A DNA stretch of 64,000 nucleotides from CAVXDY01 sp963760715 (GTDB lineage Bacteria > Actinomycetota > Thermoleophilia > Miltoncostaeales > Miltoncostaeaceae): positions 892,565 to 956,564 of the forward strand of contig CAVXDY010000007.1 in NCBI GenBank assembly GCA_963760715.1, in the 5' to 3' direction. A program made the position numbers and the translations under genes. Below are positions 23,993 through 34,440 of the stretch, piece after piece. The notes below the pieces were generated by a model. The model saw only the letters and a list, made by a program, of their open reading frames with translations, had not been told where the DNA came from and ran no database searches. Position 1 is the first letter of the stretch; each line of letters starts with the position of its first letter.

Positions 23993-25231
23993 TCAGGCCG
24001 GCTCCGATCCCACCCGCATCGCGCAGTCGAGCGTGATCGCGCTCACCGAGAAGGCCCGGCCGCCCATCCCGTGGCCACTGAAGGGGTCGTAGTACTCGCG
24101 GAACCCCTGCCGCAGCACCAGGTCGGTCGTGCGGCGGGCGAGCTCGGCGGCCCGCTCCTCGTAGCCCAGCCGCAGCAGCCCGTCGAGGATGAAGCGGGTG
24201 GCGAAGAGCCACGTCGGCCCGCGCCAGTAGCGCCGCAGCGGCCATCCGGTCTCGCCGCGCCGGAAGCTCGGCTCCTCGGCGCTCACGCTGGGCACGGGCA
24301 CGGGTAGCCAGTAGCGGCGCTCGTCCAGCACGTGATCCTCCACCAGCCGGCGGCCGATCTCGTCGGGCAGCGCGGGAAGGGCGAGCGGGGCGAGCCCGGC
24401 CCAGGTGGACACCCTCAGCGGCTTGCCGTCGGGGCCGCGGGGATGGAAGAGGTCGTCGGCGGGGTTCCAGAGCCGGGCGATCATGGCGGCCGTGATCCGG
24501 GCCGCCCGCTCGCGCGCGCCCGGCTCGCCCAGGCGCGCCATCCCCTCGAAGGCCAGCGCCCAGGCCGTGTTCACCAGCGGGTCGATCGCGTGGAAGAGGC
24601 CGTCGGCCACCGCGCGGCGGTACGAGAAGCCCCGCTGCCGGTTGGCCCGCAGCATCAGCAGGAAGCCGGGGTGGGGGTGGGCCCGCCAACCGAGGGCCCG
24701 GTCGTAGGCAGGCGTCGCGTCGAGGCCGGACTCGTCCGGCTGGAGGATCCCCAGCAGCCCGTCGTCCTCGCCCCGCTCCCGCTCCAGCCACTCGTGGTAG
24801 CGGCGCAGGGCCGGCAGGGCCTCGGTGCGGAAGCCCGGGTCGTCCGGCGAGCGGTCGGCCACCTCGGCCCACGCCCACGCGATCAGCGGCGGCTGGATGG
24901 TGGAGGTGCTCCGATCGGAGCGCCGCATGATGTTGTAGGTGAAGGCGCGGCTGAGGCGCACCGGGGCGGTCCAGAAGATCGTGTGGCCCACGTGGCCGTC
25001 GGGACGCTGGGCCGCGAGCAGGGTGCGCAACTCGGTGCGCGCCCGCGCCGGGTCGATGTGGCTCCACGCCACGGCGGTCAGGCACGAGTCCCACAGGAAC
25101 TGGTCGGGGAACTTGACCGGGTCGGGCCGCGTGAAGCCGTACCCCACGCCCTCGGCGGTCCGCCCCTCGCACCAGTTGTCCCGGAGCAACCGGGCAGCCG
25201 CGTCGCGCAGCCGCCCGGCCCCGGGCGTCAT
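23993..25231 (-). CDS. MGH-type (alpha/alpha)6 glycoside hydrolase
   Basis: 412 residues. The conserved features are DQFLWDSCLTAVAWSHIDP, QRPDGHVGHTIFW, IQPPLIAWAWAEVA, NTAWALAFEGMARLG, LWNPADDLF, YWRGPTWLFATRFI and YYDPFSGHGMGGRAFSVSA. This is the pattern of GH63-related mannosylglycerate/glucosylglycerate hydrolases and trehalase-like enzymes; the probable acid is the Asp in WDS and the base the Glu/Tyr region near EYYDP. The substrate is probably a compatible-solute glycoside. ATG 25231 overlaps the stop of the upstream gene (ATGA), so the two are cotranslated. Confidence 0.82.
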   Translation of the reverse strand: MTPGAGRLRDAAARLLRDNWCEGRTAEGVGYGFTRPDPVKFPDQFLWDSCLTAVAWSHIDPARARTELRTLLAAQRPDGHVGHTIFWTAPVRLSRAFTYNIMRRSDRSTSTIQPPLIAWAWAEVADRSPDDPGFRTEALPALRRYHEWLERERGEDDGLLGILQPDESGLDATPAYDRALGWRAHPHPGFLLMLRANRQRGFSYRRAVADGLFHAIDPLVNTAWALAFEGMARLGEPGARERAARITAAMIARLWNPADDLFHPRGPDGKPLRVSTWAGLAPLALPALPDEIGRRLVEDHVLDERRYWLPVPVPSVSAEEPSFRRGETGWPLRRYWRGPTWLFATRFILDGLLRLGYEERAAELARRTTDLVLRQGFREYYDPFSGHGMGGRAFSVSAITLDCAMRVGSEPA

Positions 25232-25692
25232 CTGCTGAGCACCGCCAGGGCGATCGCGCCCCAGGTCACGATGCTCACGACGATCAGGACGATCGCCGGC
25301 ACGGCCTCGCCGCGCTCTCCCAGCTCGCGCCGGGCGGAGCGCGCGGTGCGCCGCACGGCCCGGTTCACGCGGCGCCAGCCCCGGGAGAGATCGTCGGCGC
25401 CCTGCGCGGCCGAGGAGCGGAGCCCGTCGAGGGCGCCGCCGCCGCCCGCGCGGCGGGGAAGCGCCAGCGGGAACGCCACCACGGCCGCCCCGGCCAGCAC
25501 GCAGGCCGCCGCGAGGGCGGCCGCGCCGGGCGTCAGCAGGAGGAGCGTGATCACCGCGAGCAGCACGGCGAGGCCGGCCGCCTTGGCCCAGTCGGGGACG
25601 CGCTCGCGGCTCCGTCCACGCGAGGTGCCCCGCCGCGGCGAGGGCTCGTCGTGGGGGGGCGTGGCGGTCACGGGCGAGGGGTTCGTGGACAC
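25228..25692 (-). CDS. Membrane protein coupled to the glycosidase
   Basis: About 154 residues from GTG 25692 (an earlier GTG at 25722 is also possible). A disordered basic and Pro-rich N-terminus is followed by two adjacent hydrophobic segments (AAGLAVLLAVITLLLLTPGAAALAAACV), a basic amphipathic linker (RRVNRAVRRTARSARREL) and a C-terminal helix AIVLIVVSIVTWGAIALAVL. I do not recognise the family. It is directly upstream of, and overlaps by four nt, the MGH-type glycosidase. Confidence 0.6.
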   Translation of the reverse strand: MSTNPSPVTATPPHDEPSPRRGTSRGRSRERVPDWAKAAGLAVLLAVITLLLLTPGAAALAAACVLAGAAVVAFPLALPRRAGGGGALDGLRSSAAQGADDLSRGWRRVNRAVRRTARSARRELGERGEAVPAIVLIVVSIVTWGAIALAVLSR

Positions 25693-25748
25693 GGCGATTG
25701 ATCCTGCCCCTCGAACCCTCACTCTGCAATCGATTTTTGGTGAATTCG

Positions 25749-25784
25749 CACGTGAACCCCCTGGCTTTACAGGGGGTTCACGTG
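25749..25784 (-). terminator. Perfect 15-bp hairpin downstream of the ABC operon
   Basis: Inverted repeat CACGTGAACCCCCTG / CAGGGGGTTCACGTG with a 6-nt loop. It lies 24 nt after the stop of the ABC permease on the same strand and is the longest perfect stem I noticed in the window. There is no U-tract after it in that direction. Its place indicates a transcript end or 3'-end protection. Confidence 0.65.
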
Positions 25785-25807
25785 TGCCGACCTGATCGAA
25801 CGAGGGG

Positions 25808-28359
25808 CTACTCGTATTGCAGCGCCCGCAGCACGTCGATCCGGCTGGCGCGTCGTGCCGGCGCCACGGCCGCCAGCACGCCCGCCTCCACCGCGGCGAC
25901 CGCGAAGATCACGAGCGTGCCGACCGGCAGCACGAGGTGGACGCCGTAGTCCGAGAGGGAGTGGGTGACCAGGGCGGCCATCCCGATGCCGAGCGGCAGC
26001 CCGAGCGCCGCGCCGATGAGGGCGGTCACGATGCTCTCGCCCCGGACCATCCGGCGGGTCTGGCGGCGGGTCATCCCGACCGCGCGCAGCATCCCCAGCT
26101 CACGGGTGCGCTCGTGCACCGCGAGGACCAGCGTGTTGACCATCCCGAACAGGCTGACCACGACCGAGAGGGCGAGCAGCACGTAGAGGAGGGTGAGGAT
26201 CATCTCGAGGTCGCCGGCCTGGTCCTTCGCGAAGGCCGAGGTGGTGCTCACCTTCGCGTCGGGGAACCGCTTCAGCGAGGCCGCGACCTGCGCGGACGTC
26301 GCGTCCGGCGCGTCCACGAAGGTGTAGATGTCCTTCGCCCGCGGGAAGGCCGAGTCGAACGCCTTCTGCGAGACCACCGCCGCGCCCAGCAGCGGGACGA
26401 TCTTGGGCGGGTCGTAGACGCCGGTCACCGTGCGGCGCAGCTTCGTGCCCGACGGGGTGACGATCGAGACCGCGTCGCCGACGCCCAGGTGGTGGTCCTC
26501 CGCGAAGCCCTTCAGGAGGATCGCGCCACCCGAGTCCAGGGTGGAGAGCGCGGCGTCCGAGCCCTCGCTCCAGGCGAACCGGTAGGTGTCGCCGATGGTG
26601 GCCGGGTCCACGCCGCTGACCTCTTCGTTGGAGCCCGCCACGAGGCCCTGGTCCCGGCGGATGCTCGAGACCGTGCCGACGCCGGAGGCCGACAGGTCGC
26701 GCCCGACGGCGGTGGGGACGACCTCCCAGCCGCTCGACGAGGTCACCACGTAGTCCGCGGAGATCTGGTCCGAGACGGCCGAGCGAGACGAGTCGAGCAG
26801 GCCGGCGCCGACGACCGAGACGAAGGTGACCAGCGCGAGGCCGATCATCAGGGCCGCCGCGGTGGACGCCGTGCGGGCGGGGTTGCGGACCGCGTTCTCG
26901 CGGGCCAGGCCACCCGCCGCGCCGCCGAGGCGCGCGATCGGCCAGGAGACCACGGCGGCGATCGGCCGGACCAGCCGGGACGAGATCATCGCCGTCCCGA
27001 TGAACAGCGCCAGGGTGCCGCCGCCGAAGTTCAGCAGCCGCTCCTTGGCGTCCAGCCCGTCGGCCATCAACCCGTGGACCAGCAGGGCGGCCGCGAGGCC
27101 GATGGTGACGACCGCGAACAGGGGCGTCAGGCGCGCCGTGCGCCCGCTGGGCAGGACGGCGCCCTCGCGAACCGCGGCGATCGGGGGGACCCGGGTCGCG
27201 CGGACCGCCGGAATCACGCCGGCGAGCACGGTGATCAGGGTGCCCACGACCAGTGAGACCACGACCGTGCGCGTCTCGAAGACCGTGTCCGCCTGGGGCA
27301 TGTCGGCCCCGACGGCGCGGAAGACGGCGGACAGGCCCTTGGCCAGGCCGTAGCCGAGCCCGAGGCCCACCACCGAGGCCGCGAAGCCGATGATTCCGGC
27401 CTCGGCGATCACCGAGCGCAGCACCTGCCGCCGTGAGGCGCCGAGGGTGCGGAGCGTGGCCAGCTCGCGGGAGCGCTGGGCCACCGTGATCGAGAGGGTG
27501 TTGAAGATGACGAAGGCGCCCACGAACAGGGCGATTCCGCCGAACGAGAGCAGGAAGCCGCGGATGAAGTCGATGGCCTGGGAGATGCCGGCCTGGTCGC
27601 TCTTGGCCTGCTCCTCACCGGTCTTGACCTCGGCCGCCGCGGGCAGCAGCGGGGCGATCTCGCGCTCCACCTGCGCCCGGGAGACGCCCGGCGCCGTGGC
27701 CACCTGGATGGCGTCGAAGCCGGTCTTGCCGAGCACGGTGCGGGCGGTCGGGATGTCGAAGACCGCGATCGTCGCCCCGCCGATGGAGTCGACGCCGCCG
27801 AAGCGGGCCAGCCCGGTGACGGTGAACGTGCGGATCGGTCCGTCCGACGAGACGCCCACCCGGTCGCCGACGGCGAAGCCGTGGGCCTTGGCGGTGCTGA
27901 CGTCGATGACCATCTGGTCCGGGCCCGCCGCCCAGGAGCCCTCGGCCAGGGTGAGGGGGTTGAAGCGCGGCTGGGACGGGTCGACGCCGAAGCCGAAGGA
28001 CGGGTTGTCCCCGGTGATGACCTTTCCGTCCTTGCCGATGAGCTTGGCGGTGTTCGCGGTGCCGGTGAAGTCCACCAGGCTGCCGGCCGCGGCGGCCACG
28101 CCGGGCAGCGCGCGCACCTTGGGCAGGAGCTGCGCGGGAACGGTCGGGGCGCCGCTCATCGAGTCGGCGACGACCGGCTTGCCGCGCACGACCAGGTCGG
28201 TGTGCGTGTAGGAGCTGCTGAAGATGGTGGTGAAGGCACGATCGATGGTGTCCGTGAGGATGAAGCTGCCCGCGATCATGGCCACGCCCAGCACGACGGC
28301 CAGGGCGGTGAGCACCGCGCGGGTGCGGCGCTCGGCGAGGCTCTTGAGGGCGACCCAGG

Positions 28360-28363
<4 letters not shown>
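25808..28363 (-). CDS. FtsX/MacB-type ABC transporter permease
   Basis: 851 residues, the two-FtsX-domain form. Helix 1 (AVLTALAVVLGVAMIAGSFILTD) is followed by a large extracytoplasmic MacB-like domain, then three helices (FLLSFGGIALFVGAFVIFNTLSITVAQRSRELATLRTLGASRRQVLR). The second half repeats the design, with the signature LVLAVHERTRELGMLRAVGMTRRQTRRMV near the C-terminus. Such permeases do not move solutes through a pore but act by mechanotransmission, exporting lipids or peptides or sensing cell-wall drugs. ATG 28363 overlaps the stop of its ATPase gene. The divergent two-component system probably regulates it. Confidence 0.9.
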
Positions 28364-29143
<780 letters not shown>

Positions 29144-29356
29144 TGGGAGCCTCCTGAGGGGTGGGTGCCGATGACGACGACGCTATGGCGGCCCCGCCGT
29201 CCCGCCATCGGCCGCCAGCCGGATCGCGGCTCGGCGCGGGGATGGTCCTTCGGCGCGCCCGGCTCCCCCGAGCGGCGACGCGCGTCATCCCTGAGGGTGA
29301 CCCGCACCATCCGCGCGGCCGACGCCGCCGCCCGCCGGGCCGGGTACCGTCAGGCC

Positions 29357-30511
29357 ATGCGATTCCGCCGCTTCATCGAGGAGCACGGGCTCGACGCGAT
29401 GATCGTGCTCCTCTTCGTCCTCGCCGAGATCGAGCTGTGGGTCTCCGACACGGTCGAGGGCCCCAAGCCGGTCCTCATCGTCGGCGCCGCGCTGTGGACC
29501 CTCCCGGTGCTCGCGCGCCGGCGGTTCCCGTTCGCGGCGCCGGCCACCGCGGCGGTGGCGGTCATCGTGGAGGCGCTCATCGCCCCCCATGCGATCTCCG
29601 ACTCGGTGGTCAGCGTCCTGCTGGTCCTGGTGCTGGGGGCGCTCTTCGGGCAGCAGGGGTTCACCGCCCGGGGCGTGGGGGGCTGGGCGCTTCTCATGGC
29701 CGTCATCGCCGTGGTGGTCGCCGTGGACCCGAACGGCGGTCCGAGCGACTTCGTGCCGGTCAGCCTGATCGCCACCGTCGCGTGGCTCGCCGGGCTCGGG
29801 TTCCGCGAGCGCAACCTGCGGACGAAGGAGCTGGAGGAGCGCGCCGCGCGCCTCGAGCGCGAGCGCGAGAGCGAGGCGCGGGCGGCCGTGGCCGAGGAGC
29901 GCGCCCGTCTCGCCCGCGAGATGCACGACGTGGTCGCGCACAGCCTCAGCGTGATGGTGGTGCAGGCGGAGGCCGCCGAGGCGATGCTGGACGGCGACCC
30001 CCAGCGGGCGCACCGTCCGCTCGCGGCGGTTCAGGAGACGGGCCGCTCGGCGCTCACGGAGCTGCGGCGCATGCTCGGCGTGCTGCGCGAGATGGCCGAC
30101 GAGGGCCCGGCCCTCGCCCCCCAGCCCGGGCTCGCGGGCATCGACGCGCTCGTGTCGAGCGTGCGCGCGGCGGGCCTGCCCGTGGAGGTGCGGGTGGAGG
30201 GGGAGCCGCGGCCGCTGCCGCCCGGCATCGACCTCTCGGCCTACCGCATCATTCAGGAGGGCCTGACCAACGCCCTCAAGCACGCCGGGCCGGCCCGGGC
30301 GGAGGTGGTGGTGACCTACGGCGAGCGCGAGCTCGAGCTCCGGGTGAGCGACGACGGGCGCGGCCACGATCCGAGCGGGAACGGGGGCCACGGCCTCATG
30401 GGGATGCGGGAGCGGGTGGCGCTCTTCGGGGGAGCCCTCGACGCCGGGCCGCAGCCGGAGGGCGGCTTCGCGCTGCACGCGCGCCTGCCGGTCGAGGCGC
30501 CGCCGTCGTGA
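29357..30511 (+). CDS. NarL-family sensor histidine kinase
   Basis: 384 residues. About five N-terminal membrane helices (residues 15-145) have little external loop, as in intramembrane-sensing kinases. Next comes HisKA_3 with the phospho-acceptor in RARLAREMHDVVAHSLSVMVVQAEAA, then an HATPase with IIQEGLTNALKHAG (N box), VSDDGRG (G1) and GHGLMGMRERVALFGG (G2). ATG 29357 was chosen since it starts the first helix with two Arg. The gene overlaps its response regulator (GTGA) and is divergent from the ABC exporter, an arrangement typical of systems that sense cell-envelope stress. Confidence 0.92.
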   Translation: MRFRRFIEEHGLDAMIVLLFVLAEIELWVSDTVEGPKPVLIVGAALWTLPVLARRRFPFAAPATAAVAVIVEALIAPHAISDSVVSVLLVLVLGALFGQQGFTARGVGGWALLMAVIAVVVAVDPNGGPSDFVPVSLIATVAWLAGLGFRERNLRTKELEERAARLERERESEARAAVAEERARLAREMHDVVAHSLSVMVVQAEAAEAMLDGDPQRAHRPLAAVQETGRSALTELRRMLGVLREMADEGPALAPQPGLAGIDALVSSVRAAGLPVEVRVEGEPRPLPPGIDLSAYRIIQEGLTNALKHAGPARAEVVVTYGERELELRVSDDGRGHDPSGNGGHGLMGMRERVALFGGALDAGPQPEGGFALHARLPVEAPPS

Positions 30512-31179
30512 GCATCCGCGTCCTGATCGCCGACGACCAGGCGCTCGTGCGCGAGGGCTTCGGGATGATCCTCGACGCCCAGGAGGACATCGAGGTGATC
30601 GCGCAGGCGGCCGACGGCCGCGAGGCGATCGAGCGCTGCCGGGAGCTGCGCCCCGACGTCGTGCTGATGGACATCCGCATGCCCGAGGTCGACGGCATCG
30701 AGGCCACCCGGCGCCTGGTGGCCGACGGCGACGGGGCCCCGCGGGTCCTGATGCTCACCACCTTCGACGAGAACGCCTACGTGTACGAGGCGATGAAGGC
30801 CGGCGCGAGCGGGTTCCTGCTGAAGGACGTCCGCCGCGAGGAGCTGGTCAACGCCGTGCGCGTGGTGGCCGCCGGCGACGCGCTGCTGGCCCCGGCCCTC
30901 ACCCGCCGGCTGATCGAGGACTTCGTCCGCCGCCCGCCGCCCGGCGACACGGCCCACGGCGCCCTCTCCGATCTCACCGACCGCGAGCGCGAGGTGATGC
31001 GCCTGGTGGCCCGCGGCCTGTCCAACGCCGAGATCGCGGCGGCGCTGGTGGTGAGCGAGGCGACGGTCAAGACGCACGTCGCCCGGATGCTCTCCAAGCT
31101 CGGCCTGCGCGATCGCATCCAGGCCGTGGTGCTCGCCTACGAGACCGGGTTCATCCAGCCCGGCGAGGCGGACGTCTGA
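30508..31179 (+). CDS. NarL/LuxR-family response regulator
   Basis: 223 residues. The receiver domain has ADDQALVREG (acidic pair), the phospho-Asp in PDVVLMDIRMPEVDG, Thr in MLTTFDEN and Lys in FLLKDVRR. The LuxR-type HTH is LTDREREVMRLVARGLSNAEIAAAL..SEATVKTHVARMLSKLGLRDRIQAV. It is paired with the overlapping kinase gene. The likely target is the divergent ABC exporter promoter, in the 210 nt between 29143 and 29357 (inference). Confidence 0.94.
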   Translation: MSIRVLIADDQALVREGFGMILDAQEDIEVIAQAADGREAIERCRELRPDVVLMDIRMPEVDGIEATRRLVADGDGAPRVLMLTTFDENAYVYEAMKAGASGFLLKDVRREELVNAVRVVAAGDALLAPALTRRLIEDFVRRPPPGDTAHGALSDLTDREREVMRLVARGLSNAEIAAALVVSEATVKTHVARMLSKLGLRDRIQAVVLAYETGFIQPGEADV

Positions 31180-31190
31180 GCCCGCCCGCC

Positions 31191-31394
31191 GTGGGCGATC
31201 GGGTCCCGATGTCCGTGCTCGGCCTCGGCGACGTGACCGGCGTGGTCGAGCGGGTCGACGAGCTGGTGCAGGAGGGCGTCCGCGGGCTCGGCTGGCGGAT
31301 CACCCTGCGGCTGCCCGACGGCACGACCGCGGAGGGCATCAAGCGCGGCCGGGCGCGGCTGGCGTTCCTGGACCCGCGGCACCGGGTGGCATGA
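31191..31394 (+). CDS. Small hypothetical protein
   Basis: 67 residues starting at GTG 31191, twelve nt after the response-regulator stop. The sequence reads as a small beta-barrel (GDVTGVVERVDELVQEG, WRITLRLPDGTTAEGIKRG), resembling an SH3- or KOW-like module. No motif names a function. Its last 56 nt overlap the end of the convergent gene at 31339, which is unusual; one of the two ends may be misjudged. Confidence 0.45.
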   Translation: MGDRVPMSVLGLGDVTGVVERVDELVQEGVRGLGWRITLRLPDGTTAEGIKRGRARLAFLDPRHRVA

Positions 31395-31953
31395 GCGGCG
31401 ACGCCGGGTGGGCGGCGAGGCCGCGCGGCGCCGCGAGCGCCTCCATCAGCATCGCGGTGTCCGCCACCGGGACCCCGGTCAGGTGCGCGTCGCGGCCCTC
31501 GAAGTCGCGCACGATCGCGGTCACGGCCCGGCCGTAGCGCTCCCCGTCGCCGGCGGCCAGCGCCGCGAGCGCCTCGGCCGCGCGGTCGAAGGCGGCGTCG
31601 CCCTCCCGCATCCCCTCCGCGGCCTCGGCCGCCGCCGCGTCGTCTCCGGCGGCGAGGGCCGCGAGCGCCAGGGCGTAGCAGGAGGTGGGCGAGTCGCAGG
31701 CGCCGCCCAGGGCGTCGCGCACGTAGGCGGCGGCGTCGGCCCCGTCGCCCGCCAGCACGGCGGACTTGAGGTGGGCCACGAGGCGGCCGAAGCTGCGCGG
31801 CGGCGCCTGCTCCCACGAGCGGCGGTAGAGGGCCGCCGCCGCGCGCAGCCACTCCCGGGCCTCGTCGGGCCGCCCCGCGAAGAGCGCCCGGAAGGCGGCG
31901 CCGTCGGCGGCGACCCCCTCCGTCAGCAGATCGACGTGGGGCCCGGGCACCAT
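31339..31953 (-). CDS. Helical-repeat hypothetical protein
   Basis: 204 residues, nearly all alpha-helical and Ala-rich, with TPR-like pairs (FAGRPDEAREWLRAAAALYRRSWEQ, CYALALAALAAGDDAAAAEAAEGM, DRAAEALAALAAGDGERYGRAVTAIV). No signal peptide or catalytic motif. Conserved-looking features are PPRSFGRLVAHLKSAVLAGD and CDSPTSCYALALAAL. The role is unknown; a scaffold or protein-binding function would fit. It lies ten nt downstream of the membrane-protein gene at 31964 and is likely cotranscribed with it. Confidence 0.6.
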   Translation of the reverse strand: MVPGPHVDLLTEGVAADGAAFRALFAGRPDEAREWLRAAAALYRRSWEQAPPRSFGRLVAHLKSAVLAGDGADAAAYVRDALGGACDSPTSCYALALAALAAGDDAAAAEAAEGMREGDAAFDRAAEALAALAAGDGERYGRAVTAIVRDFEGRDAHLTGVPVADTAMLMEALAAPRGLAAHPASPLMPPGAAGPGTPAAPGRA

Positions 31954-31963
31954 CGGCGCGGCG

Positions 31964-32443
31964 TCAGGGCCGGCGCGTGCCGCGCGGGCGCGGCTGCGTC
32001 TGGAGCTGGTCGATGTGGAGCGCCACGTTGACCGCGTCGACCTTGAGGTCGCCGCCCACGCGGTCGGCCACGTTCCACGCCTCGCGCTGGAGGTAGGTGA
32101 GCCGCTGGCGCGCGTCGGGCAGGGCCATCGACCGGTCGGCCTCGCTCACCAGGTAGGCCATGATCTCGCGCGTCTCCTCCTCGCTCCACTTGGGCGGGCG
32201 CACCGGCCATTCCTTGTTGCGTGCGATGAACCACCACAGCAGCGAGACCAGCGGGAACTTCAGGAGGAAGACCGAGAACAGCACCCAGGCCGTCTCGACG
32301 CCCTCGCGGTTCTGGCCGATGACGGGCGTCAGCACCAGCAGGAAGGTCCCGAAGATCGCGAACGCGACCGCGCCGCCGACCACGACGATCATCCGGCGGG
32401 GCCGGATCCGGCCGGTCGGGGTGTAGAGGAAGCGCGCGAGCAT
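31964..32443 (-). CDS. Two-helix membrane protein, hypothetical
   Basis: 159 residues. The first hydrophobic segment is IVVVGGAVAFAIFGTFLLVLTPVIG and the second ETAWVLFSVFLLKFPLVSLLWWFIARN. The cytoplasmic C-terminal half (PPKWSEEETREIMAYLVSEADRSMALPDARQRLTYLQREAW) is a helical domain. I do not recognise the family. ATG 32443 was preferred over the GTG one codon earlier. It is divergent from thrS and shares the 90-nt intergenic space with it. Confidence 0.6.
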   Translation of the reverse strand: MLARFLYTPTGRIRPRRMIVVVGGAVAFAIFGTFLLVLTPVIGQNREGVETAWVLFSVFLLKFPLVSLLWWFIARNKEWPVRPPKWSEEETREIMAYLVSEADRSMALPDARQRLTYLQREAWNVADRVGGDLKVDAVNVALHIDQLQTQPRPRGTRRP

Positions 32444-32532
32444 CACGCGATCATTGCCCGCGAGGGCCGGGCCGACAACCCCCCGGCGGGTCCCGCCGGC
32501 CCGGTGAGGGCCGTTGGTACCATGGCCGCGCG

Positions 32533-34440
32533 ATGACCGTGACCCTCCCCGACGGCAGCCCCCTGGAGTTGCCCGACGGGGCCAGCGGCCACGACGCCGC
32601 GGCCGCCATCGGCCCCGGCCTGGCCAAGGCCGCGGTGGCGGTGCGGGTGGGCGACGAGCTGCGCGACCTGGCCCGCCCCCTGCACGACGGCGAGGCCATC
32701 CAGGTGGTCACGTCCAAGAGCGGCGACGACTACCTGTACGTGATGCGGCACTCCGCCGCGCACGTCATGGCCGAGGCCGTCCAGAGCCTCATCCCCGGCA
32801 CCAGGCTGGGCTTCGGTCCGCCGATCGCGGACGGCTTCTACTACGACTTCGATCTGCCGCGGCCGCTCACCGAGGCGGACTTCCCCGACATCGAGGCCGA
32901 GATCTCCCGCATCGTGGCCTCGAAGGCGCCCTTCCAGCGCACCGTGATGAGCATCGACGACGCGCGGGCGTTCTTCGCCGAGCGCGGGGACGTCTACAAG
33001 GTGGACCAGGTGGACGAGCTGGCCCGCCAGGGGGAGACCCAGGTATCGCTCTACCGCCAGCGCGACTTCGTCGACCTGTGCCGCGGCCCGCACCTGACCG
33101 ACGCCGGGCGCATCGGGCCGGTCAAGCTCCTGTCGGTCGCCGGCGCCTACTGGCGCGGCAGCGAGGAGAACCCCCAGCTCACCCGCATCTACGCCACCGC
33201 CTTCCCCACGTCGAAGGAGCTCGAGGAGCATCTCGAGCGGCTGGAGCAGGCGCGGGCGCGCGACCACCGCCGGGTGGGCCGCGACCTCGAGCTCTTCCAC
33301 TTCGACGAGGCCGGGCCCGGCTTCCCGTTCTTCCTGCCCAACGGGATGGTCATCGTCAACGCGATCAAGGAGGCCGTGCGCGAGGAGCTGCGGCGCATGG
33401 ACTACGCCGAGATCCAGACGCCCGAGATCCTCTCCGACGAGCTGTGGCGGCGCAGCGGCCACTACGACAACTACCGCGAGCACATGTACTTCACCGAGAT
33501 CGACGGGCAGGGCTTCGCGGTCAAGCCCATGAACTGCCCGGGCGCGTGCCTGGTCTACCGCAGCCGCCGGCACAGCTATCGCGAGCTGCCGCTGCGGTAC
33601 GCCGAGTTCGGCCACGTCCACCGCCACGAGCTGTCGGGGGTCCTGCACGGCCTGTTCCGGGTGCGCGCCTTCACGCAGGACGACGCCCACATCTTCTGCC
33701 GCCTCGACCAGGTGCAGGACGAGGTGCGGGCGGTGCTCGATCTCACCGACCGCTTCTACAGGCGCTTCGGCTTCGAGCACGTGGTCACCAAGCTCGCCAC
33801 GCGCCCCGAGAAGGCCCGGGGGACGGCGCAGATGTGGGACGCCGCCGAGGAGGCCCTGCGGGCGGCCCTGGGCGACCGGCCCTACGACCTGAAGGAGGGC
33901 GACGGGGCGTTCTACGGGCCGAAGATCGACTTCCACGTCACCGACACCATGGGCCGCTCCTGGCAGCTCGGCACCTGCCAGCTCGACTTCTACATGCCGG
34001 AGCGGTTCGACCTCGCGTACGTGACCGCGGACGACACCGAGGAGCGGCCGGTGATGATCCACCGCGCCGTGACGGGCTCCATCGAGCGCTTCCTCGGGAT
34101 CCTGATCGAGGACACCGGCGGCGACTTCCCGCTGTGGCTGGCGCCCGAGCAGGCGCGCGTGCTGCCGGTGTCCGATCGCCACGCCGAGTACGCGCGGTCG
34201 GTGCGCGAGGGGCTGCGCGCCGAGGGCCTGCGCGTCGAGGTGGACGGGCGCTCGGAGTCGGTGGGGCGGCGCATCCGCGACGGCGAGCTGGCGAAGATCC
34301 CCTACCTGCTGGTGGTGGGCGACAAGGAGGTCGAGGCGGCCATGGTCTCGGTGCGGGCCCGCCACGGCGCCGACCGCGGGGCCATGACGGTGCACGAGCT
34401 CGCCGCCGAGCTGGTCGCGGAGGCGGCGGGCCCGTCATGA
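32533..34440 (+). CDS. thrS: Threonyl-tRNA synthetase
   Basis: 635 residues, full length. Domains in order: TGS (VTLPDGSPLELPDGASGHDAA), the tRNA_SAD editing domain with HSAAHVMAEAV and CRGPHLTDAG (editing His/Cys site), the class II core with motif 1 around MVIVNAIKEAVREELRRM, motif 2 FRVRAFTQDDAHIFC, motif 3 HRAVTGSIERFLGILIED, and the anticodon domain APEQARVLPVSDRHAEYA. Zinc ligands Cys (MNCPG), His (QDDAH) and His (HRAV) are present. It charges tRNA-Thr. ATG 32533 follows a TACCAT -10-like element by nine nt without a Shine-Dalgarno. It overlaps the next gene (ATGA). Confidence 0.97.
   Translation: MTVTLPDGSPLELPDGASGHDAAAAIGPGLAKAAVAVRVGDELRDLARPLHDGEAIQVVTSKSGDDYLYVMRHSAAHVMAEAVQSLIPGTRLGFGPPIADGFYYDFDLPRPLTEADFPDIEAEISRIVASKAPFQRTVMSIDDARAFFAERGDVYKVDQVDELARQGETQVSLYRQRDFVDLCRGPHLTDAGRIGPVKLLSVAGAYWRGSEENPQLTRIYATAFPTSKELEEHLERLEQARARDHRRVGRDLELFHFDEAGPGFPFFLPNGMVIVNAIKEAVREELRRMDYAEIQTPEILSDELWRRSGHYDNYREHMYFTEIDGQGFAVKPMNCPGACLVYRSRRHSYRELPLRYAEFGHVHRHELSGVLHGLFRVRAFTQDDAHIFCRLDQVQDEVRAVLDLTDRFYRRFGFEHVVTKLATRPEKARGTAQMWDAAEEALRAALGDRPYDLKEGDGAFYGPKIDFHVTDTMGRSWQLGTCQLDFYMPERFDLAYVTADDTEERPVMIHRAVTGSIERFLGILIEDTGGDFPLWLAPEQARVLPVSDRHAEYARSVREGLRAEGLRVEVDGRSESVGRRIRDGELAKIPYLLVVGDKEVEAAMVSVRARHGADRGAMTVHELAAELVAEAAGPS

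Noticed and set aside
32443..34395. 650-codon minus-strand open frame over thrS
   Set aside because: Shadow of thrS; the His/Val/Glu-rich composition is typical of reverse-frame translation of GC-rich genes.
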